A stretch of 64,000 bases of DNA from NCBI RefSeq assembly GCF_900114255.1, contig NZ_FOSL01000001.1, forward strand, positions 124,001 through 188,000, written 5' to 3'. Below the pieces are notes generated by a model. The model made no database searches and had not been told where the DNA came from. It saw nothing but the letters and a program-made list of their open reading frames with translations. The stretch's first letter is position 1. Every line of letters starts with the position of its first letter. This DNA comes from Neomesorhizobium albiziae (GTDB taxonomy: Bacteria; Pseudomonadota; Alphaproteobacteria; Rhizobiales; Rhizobiaceae). Below are positions 59,459 to 64,000 of the stretch, piece by piece. Position numbers and translations under genes: made by a program.

Positions 59459-60384
59459 TAACCCCCGTAATAGTTCATCACCGCGTGCCGCGCCTCGGCG
59501 AAGAACAGCCAGCGTTCAGCGAGCATGCCAAGGACATGCGCGGCAACCGCTAGCGCCATTGCCAGCGCTGCAATCAACCCACCATCGGAACCCGCGATCG
59601 GCAGGACGAGCGCGATAACCGCCGGCACGACGCCTCCCGACAGCAATGAGAGTTGGCGCAGCTTGCCTGCATGCTTGCGGGCGATGCGAAAGCCCATTTC
59701 GCGGGTGAGGTAGTTTTCGGTCATATGCGGCCGTTCGAACAGGCGCACCTTGCCGATGTCGCCAAGGCCGGTGGCGCTTTCGGGTGTCGACAGCGGCGCC
59801 ATCGCGTCCATGTTGCGGCGCCATGCGAGCTTCGCCGTCCAGGCGGCGGCGGTGAAGACAACGGCCATCACGGACAATAAAAGCAGCGGACCCCCGCTAG
59901 ACGCGGCAAAAAACAGGCCGAGCAACGCGCCGCCGGAGGCTGCAAAGAGCAAATAGCAAAGCGGCGTCAGCGGTGTGTGCCAGGCCTGCACCGATTTCAG
60001 CGAGGCATAGATCATCGCCGTGCAGTAGACGGTGATGCCGGCAAACAGGGTTCCGAGCAGTCCGGGCAGCATCAGGTACCGGCTTTCGATCACCGCTGCC
60101 CAGGCTGACCACAAAAGTGGCACGAACGTCAGTATCGCCATCACGCCTTCGCGCGACAGCCAGCTGGAACGCCATTGCGACAATGCCCGCCAGGCGCGCT
60201 GCGGGTTGCCGAGGTGCAACGTCGACGAGGCGAGGCCGGCGGCGATCAGCAGCAGCGCCAGCACATGCGCGATCTTGGTGGCCACAAGCGACGGGTCGAG
60301 CACGCCGAGCCCAAGCAGCGCGGCAAGCCCATAGCCGAGACCGGACAGCGTGGTGAAGACGATGATGGAAGGCGCGGGATGCAT
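59458..60384 (-). CDS. DmsC/SoeC-like membrane anchor subunit
   Basis: The 308-residue protein has about eight membrane segments of the DMSO-reductase anchor (DmsC/NrfD-like) type. It includes the family start PAPSIIVFTTLSGLGYGLAA and histidine-containing STLHLGNPQRAWRALSQW near 60. It anchors the molybdoenzyme and FeS subunits and exchanges electrons with quinone. It lies 269 bases after the FeS gene on the same strand; that gap is filled by repeats. Confidence 0.9.
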   Translation of the reverse strand: MHPAPSIIVFTTLSGLGYGLAALLGLGVLDPSLVATKIAHVLALLLIAAGLASSTLHLGNPQRAWRALSQWRSSWLSREGVMAILTFVPLLWSAWAAVIESRYLMLPGLLGTLFAGITVYCTAMIYASLKSVQAWHTPLTPLCYLLFAASGGALLGLFFAASSGGPLLLLSVMAVVFTAAAWTAKLAWRRNMDAMAPLSTPESATGLGDIGKVRLFERPHMTENYLTREMGFRIARKHAGKLRQLSLLSGGVVPAVIALVLPIAGSDGGLIAALAMALAVAAHVLGMLAERWLFFAEARHAVMNYYGG

Positions 60385-60468
60385 GGAGGCTTAACCTTCC
60401 CCGTGTAGGGAGGGTCGACGCTCAACGCCGGCATGGGTGGCAAAGGAAAGAGCATCGCATTTTGTCGC

Positions 60469-60624
60469 GCCCCCCTCTGTCCTGCCGGACATCTCCCCCA
60501 CAAGGGGGGAGATCGATGGCTTCGGCATTGCCGCTCTTTCGGCAACGTTGAAGGTTAGCGATGGGAAAGCGGCCGGCCAATCTCCCCCCTTGAGGGGGAG
60601 ATTTCCGGCAGCACAGAGGGGGGC
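60469..60624. repeat. Composite inverted C-rich palindromic repeat
   Basis: Outer arms GCCCCCCTCTGT and ACAGAGGGGGGC enclose two internal hairpins, ATCTCCCCC..GGGGGGAGAT and ATCTCCCCCC..GGGGGAGAT. Between them is a unique stretch (CGGCATTGCCGCTCTTTCGG). Similar C-rich sequence occurs within putA (40681-40735). It fills the 269-base gap 60385-60653 between the anchor and FeS subunit genes; nothing else is visible there. Confidence 0.8.
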
Positions 60625-60653
60625 AACGTAGGGCGCCAGCATCGATAGCAACA

Positions 60654-61421
60654 TCAAATCCGGTCCAGCACCCCGTCGAGCCAGGCGAAGAACCCTTTCG
60701 CCCCTTCCGTATCCTCGGCCAGGGGCGACGCCGCAGCACTGGCGGCCAGGCTTTTGCGCGGACGCGGCGGCAGGTATTTGTTGACCGGCCGCGTGCCCTG
60801 CTCCGGCATCAGGTCCATGCCGCCGCGTTCCATGACCATGATCGACACCGCCGATTGCGGGTCGGAAAAATCGCCGAAATGCCGCGCATTCGCCGGGCAG
60901 GTGCGCACGCAGGCCGGCTGGCGATCGACCTCTTCCATGGTCTCGTTGTAGATGCGGTCGATGCACAGCGTGCATTTTTTCATGACGCCGGCAGCAAGAT
61001 CCATCTCCCGCGCGCCATAGGGACAGGCCCAGGCGCATAGCCCGCAGCCGATGCACTTGTCCTCGTCGACCAGCACGATGCCATCCTCGGCGCGCTTGTA
61101 GGAGGCGCCGGTCGGGCAGACGGTGACGCAGGGCGCGTCCTCGCAGTGCAAACATGATTTGGGGAAATGCACGATGCGCGCTTCGCCGGCCTCGCCGACA
61201 ATCTCCCCACCCTGCGGCATCACCTCGAATGTGTGGACGCGGTTCAGCCAGGCGCCGGAAACATCGGCGCCGTACGGGTCCTGGTCCGACAGCGCCGAGC
61301 CGTAGCCGCCGGTGTTCCATTCCTTGCAGTTGACGACGCAGGCGTGGCAGCCGACGCAGACGTCGAGATCGATGACCAGCCCGAGCTTTTTTGCGGTCGG
61401 CTGTGTGGGGAGGCTGGTCAT
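60654..61421 (-). CDS. 4Fe-4S ferredoxin-type electron transfer subunit (DmsB/SoeB-like)
   Basis: The 255-residue protein has four cysteine clusters for [4Fe-4S] centres: DVCVGCHACVVNCKEWN near 20, CLHCEDAPCVTVCPTGA near 92, KCIGCGLCAWACPYGA near 123 and CTLCIDRIYNETM then CVRTCPANA near 150-180. It carries electrons between the molybdenum subunit and the membrane anchor. There is no signal peptide, so it is on the cytoplasmic side or is carried with its partner. Confidence 0.93.
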   Translation of the reverse strand: MTSLPTQPTAKKLGLVIDLDVCVGCHACVVNCKEWNTGGYGSALSDQDPYGADVSGAWLNRVHTFEVMPQGGEIVGEAGEARIVHFPKSCLHCEDAPCVTVCPTGASYKRAEDGIVLVDEDKCIGCGLCAWACPYGAREMDLAAGVMKKCTLCIDRIYNETMEEVDRQPACVRTCPANARHFGDFSDPQSAVSIMVMERGGMDLMPEQGTRPVNKYLPPRPRKSLAASAAASPLAEDTEGAKGFFAWLDGVLDRI

Positions 61422-61433
61422 CGCCGCTCCCTT

Positions 61434-61559
61434 CCTTCTCCCCGTTGACGGGGAGAAGGTGGCCCGTAGGGCCGGATGAGGGGCAGCGCCGATGTCGAAG
61501 CTTCGCGCCGCCCCTCACCTGCCTGCCGGCATCCTCTCCCCGTGAACGGGGAGAGGAAA
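61434..61559. repeat. Mosaic palindromic repeat, copy 2 (pair with 17029-17155)
   Basis: This has the same order and orientation as copy 1: CCTTCTCCCCG, CGGGGAGAAGGTGGC, GTAGGGCCGGATGAGGGGCA, a variable centre, CCCCTCACCTGCCTGCCG and CTCTCCCCG..CGGGGAGAGGAAA. It lies inside the molybdoenzyme operon, between the FeS and catalytic subunit genes. Confidence 0.85.
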
Positions 61560-61590
61560 TCTGGTGGCAGCCTCAGCGGCATCATCGCCC

Positions 61591-64000
61591 TCACTTCGCC
61601 CACTCCTGCCCGTAACGAAGCTGCTCCACCTCGGCATGCGCCCTGCCCGGCTCCACCACCGCCGCGAAATGCGGCTCGCTCATCTCCGCCCGCTCCGCTT
61701 TCTCGATGCGCACGCGCAAATCGTACCAGGCCGCCTGTCCGGTGATCGGATCGGAGTTCGACCAGCGCATGCCGTCGCCCTTCGGCGGTAGAAGTTCGTT
61801 GATCAAGTGGTTCATCAGGAAGCCTTTTTTGGCTTCCGGAACATCGCTGTCCAGGCCCCAGGCGCCGGCGCGCTTGCCGATAGCGTTCCAGGTCCAAATG
61901 GTATCGCGGTTGACCGCCTCGCTGCGCGCGATTTCCACCTTGATGCGGCCATGGCTGGAAATCACCCAGATCCAGTCCCCGTCCGACAGCCCCATTTCAT
62001 CGCAGATAGGCCCCGGCACATAGAGCGGGTTCCGGGTGTGGATTTGCCGCAGCCAGGCATTCATCGAACCCCAGGAATGATACATCGCCGCCGGCCGCTG
62101 GGTGATCGCGTGATAGGGAAACTCCTGGCGCTCGACAGCGGCTTCCTCGAACGGCCGGTACCAGTCGGGCAACGGCCAGAACGTGTCGAGAATGCGCTGG
62201 CGGTGGGTTTCAGGCGCCTTCGGTTCGCGCAAACCTTCAGCGGAAAGGCGGAACTTCTGCAGCGATTCCTGATAGAGCTGGAAGGTCACCGGCTTCGGCT
62301 GGTCGAAGAAGCCCATGCGCACGGCGAAATCCTGATACGCCTTGTTGGCGTGCTTGAAGAACTGCGCCTCCATGGGGATGTGGGCCGAGAAGAACGACCC
62401 GTTTTCGATGTAGCGTTTCAGCTGGTCGGGATTGACCGCTCCCCTGCCCGTGCGGTCGCCGTCGACGCCGCGGAATCCGGCCAGCGGCCCGATGCCCGGC
62501 CGCCGCTCGTGGCGCACGATATAGTCGGCATAGTCCTTGTAGAGCGCCTTGCCGCGATGGTCGACGAAACCGTTGAGCTTCAGCCGCGCGGCAAGATCGA
62601 GCAGCACGGTCTGGAAGCCGCGCACGTCGCGGTCGGGCTCGACCACCGGCCAGCGGATCGCATCCTGCACGGCGTCGGGTTCAGAGATCGGCCTGTCGAG
62701 CAGCGAGATGCAGTCGTGGCGTTCGAGATAGGTGGTGTCGGGCAGCACGAGGTCGGCATAAGCCACCATTTCCGAGGCATAGGCGTCGGAATAGATGATT
62801 TTGGGGATCTTGTAGTCGCCAGTGGCCGGGTCCTTGTCTTCCAGCATCTTGATGACGCCGGCAGTGTTCATCGACGAATTCCATGCCATGTTGGCCATGT
62901 AGAGGAACAGCACGTCGACGGGATAGGGATCGCCGGCATGCGCGTTGGCGATCACCATGTGCATGGCGCCATGCACGGCAAACGGCGCGTCCCACGAAAA
63001 CGCCTTGTCGATGCGGTTCGGCCTGCCGTCTGCGTCGATCAGCATGTCTTCCGGCCCGCGCGGAAAACCGAGATGCGGGCCCGACAGCGGCTTGTTGGAG
63101 CCGAAATGTTCGGCGCGGCCATGCGGTGTCGGATGCGCCTCGACTGGCTTGGGATAAGGCGGCTCGTAGCGGAAGGCGCCGGGGCAATCGACCGCGCCGA
63201 TCAGCACCTGCAGCATGTGCAGCGCGCGCGCCGTCTGGAAGCCGTTGGAATGGGCCGAAAGCCCGCGCATCGCGTGGAACGAAACCGGCCGGCCGACGAA
63301 ACTCTCGTGACGCTCGCCATGCATGTCGGTCCATGGCTGGTCGATGCTGATCGCCTCGTCGAAGGCGACACGGGCAATCTCCGAAGCGAGGCCGCGAATG
63401 ATGTCGGGCGCAACGCCGGTCTCCCGGGCTGCCGCCTCCGGCGCGTATTTCGGGTCGAGGTACTTTTCGGCAAGAAGCTGGAAGGACGGCACGGCGAAGC
63501 GACCATCGTCGAGCTGGAAGCGGCCTGAAAGCGCCGGCCGAGCGCCCTTGGTGCCCTCCGGCACCGGTCGCTCGGTGACCGTCTCGAACACCATCGCCTT
63601 GCCTTCCGCGTCGCGGGCGAACAGCCCGTGCTCGGCGGTGCCCGGCGCATCGATGACCAGCCAGGGCGCGTTGGAATAGCGCATGAGGTAATCGACGTCG
63701 ATCTTCCGCGCTTTCAGCAGCTCGTGCACCACGGCCAGGATAAGCAGCCCGTCGGTGCCCGGCCTGATGCCGATCCAGTTGTCGGCCACCGCCGAATAAC
63801 CGGTGCGGACGGGATTGACCGAAACGAAGCGGGCGCCGTTTTTCTTGACCTTGGCGATGCCCATCTTCAGCGGGTTGGAATCGTGGTCTTCCGCCACGCC
63901 GAACATGACGAAGAGCTTCGTGCGCTCCCAATCCGGCGCGCCGAACTCCCAGAAAGCGCCGCCGATGGTCATGATGCCGGCAGCCGCCATGTTGACCGAG
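61591..64000 (-). CDS. Molybdopterin oxidoreductase catalytic subunit (DmsA/SoeA-like), N-terminus beyond window
   Basis: About 803 codons are visible; the start and the probable N-terminal Fe-S cluster lie past base 64000. The frame is open through the edge, so the internal methionine at 63990 is not the start. Segments typical of the DMSO-reductase family are visible: FVMFGVAEDHDSNPLK, ARFVSVNPVRTGYSAVADNW (molybdopterin-binding, near the edge), MANMAWNSSMNTAG and the C-terminal beta-barrel domain (NPLYVPGPICDEMGLSDGDW). With FeS and NrfD/DmsC-like subunits it could be a sulfite dehydrogenase (SoeABC) or DMSO-type reductase. Confidence 0.88.
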   Translation of the reverse strand, partial: SVNMAAAGIMTIGGAFWEFGAPDWERTKLFVMFGVAEDHDSNPLKMGIAKVKKNGARFVSVNPVRTGYSAVADNWIGIRPGTDGLLILAVVHELLKARKIDVDYLMRYSNAPWLVIDAPGTAEHGLFARDAEGKAMVFETVTERPVPEGTKGARPALSGRFQLDDGRFAVPSFQLLAEKYLDPKYAPEAAARETGVAPDIIRGLASEIARVAFDEAISIDQPWTDMHGERHESFVGRPVSFHAMRGLSAHSNGFQTARALHMLQVLIGAVDCPGAFRYEPPYPKPVEAHPTPHGRAEHFGSNKPLSGPHLGFPRGPEDMLIDADGRPNRIDKAFSWDAPFAVHGAMHMVIANAHAGDPYPVDVLFLYMANMAWNSSMNTAGVIKMLEDKDPATGDYKIPKIIYSDAYASEMVAYADLVLPDTTYLERHDCISLLDRPISEPDAVQDAIRWPVVEPDRDVRGFQTVLLDLAARLKLNGFVDHRGKALYKDYADYIVRHERRPGIGPLAGFRGVDGDRTGRGAVNPDQLKRYIENGSFFSAHIPMEAQFFKHANKAYQDFAVRMGFFDQPKPVTFQLYQESLQKFRLSAEGLREPKAPETHRQRILDTFWPLPDWYRPFEEAAVERQEFPYHAITQRPAAMYHSWGSMNAWLRQIHTRNPLYVPGPICDEMGLSDGDWIWVISSHGRIKVEIARSEAVNRDTIWTWNAIGKRAGAWGLDSDVPEAKKGFLMNHLINELLPPKGDGMRWSNSDPITGQAAWYDLRVRIEKAERAEMSEPHFAAVVEPGRAHAEVEQLRYGQEWAK

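Noticed and set aside
61807-63528. A 573-codon plus-strand open frame opposite the molybdoenzyme gene
   Set aside because: Antisense shadow with no domain and no ribosome site.
63990-64000. Start of the molybdoenzyme gene at the methionine at 63990
   Set aside because: The frame stays open to the edge and the protein would lack its N-terminal Fe-S and first molybdopterin-binding regions; the true start is outside the window.

Overview
The window is GC-rich, gene-dense chromosomal DNA from an alphaproteobacterium of the Rhizobiales, most likely Mesorhizobium or a close relative in the Phyllobacteriaceae. The markers are a RirA-type Rrf2 iron regulator with its three Fe-S cysteines, a rhizobial heme-uptake locus (hmuPSTUV divergent from hmuR), an AcpXL/LpxXL cluster for the very-long-chain fatty acid of lipid A, a PutA without a DNA-binding domain facing an Lrp-type putR, and several families of palindromic intergenic repeats typical of these genomes. 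No rRNA, tRNA, CRISPR array, prophage or insertion sequence was recognised. No stretch longer than 300 bases lacks a gene.

Layout. 1-3036: a TetR regulator (cut by the left edge) facing a UPF0261 / phosphoenolpyruvate-hydrolase-like / cupin operon. 3230-9191: soxR, a zeta-class GST (maiA), small unknown genes, an ATP-grasp/esterase pair, an AbrB/PIN toxin-antitoxin pair and an NhaD antiporter. 9396-21025: a carbon-storage island with an alpha/beta hydrolase, phaC, a MaoC (R)-hydratase, an acyl-CoA ligase, a WS/DGAT acyltransferase, a lipase-like hydrolase, an FMN-dependent hydroxyacid oxidase and two phasins. 21178-27145: small genes, a CYP102-type P450-reductase fusion coupled to a signal-less solute-binding protein, and a glutaminyl cyclase. 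27299-31741: ArsR/AHSA1/GFA genes, rirA, a methyltransferase, a class III cyclase and an SRPBCC protein. 31775-39514: the heme locus. 39603-40077: a DUF4160/DUF2442 pair. 40096-44375: putA/putR. 44459-48710: envelope proteins and a di-heme peroxidase. 48916-54288: sugar and aldehyde metabolism, an AEC carrier and a histidine phosphatase. 54424-59314: acpXL cluster. 59458-64000: a DmsABC/SoeABC-type molybdoenzyme whose catalytic subunit runs off the right edge.

How genes work together. In the storage island, acyl-CoA ligase, (R)-specific hydratase and PHA synthase form a plausible fatty-acid-to-PHA route, phasins coat the granules and the hydrolases recycle them. TTGC-N3-GCAA palindromes before phaP and before the lipase-like gene suggest one shared regulator, probably PhaR. 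In the heme locus HmuR imports heme across the outer membrane, HmuTUV across the inner membrane, and HmuS plus an IsdG-like monooxygenase handle it inside. rirA lies nearby with its own Irr-like box. The most notable sequence-level signals are a 39-base palindrome over the tetR start, a SoxR-type promoter pointing at no gene, a self-complementary operator array before rirA, a repeat element that appears to be translated inside putA, and a condensing-enzyme pair in which one partner has no active-site cysteine.
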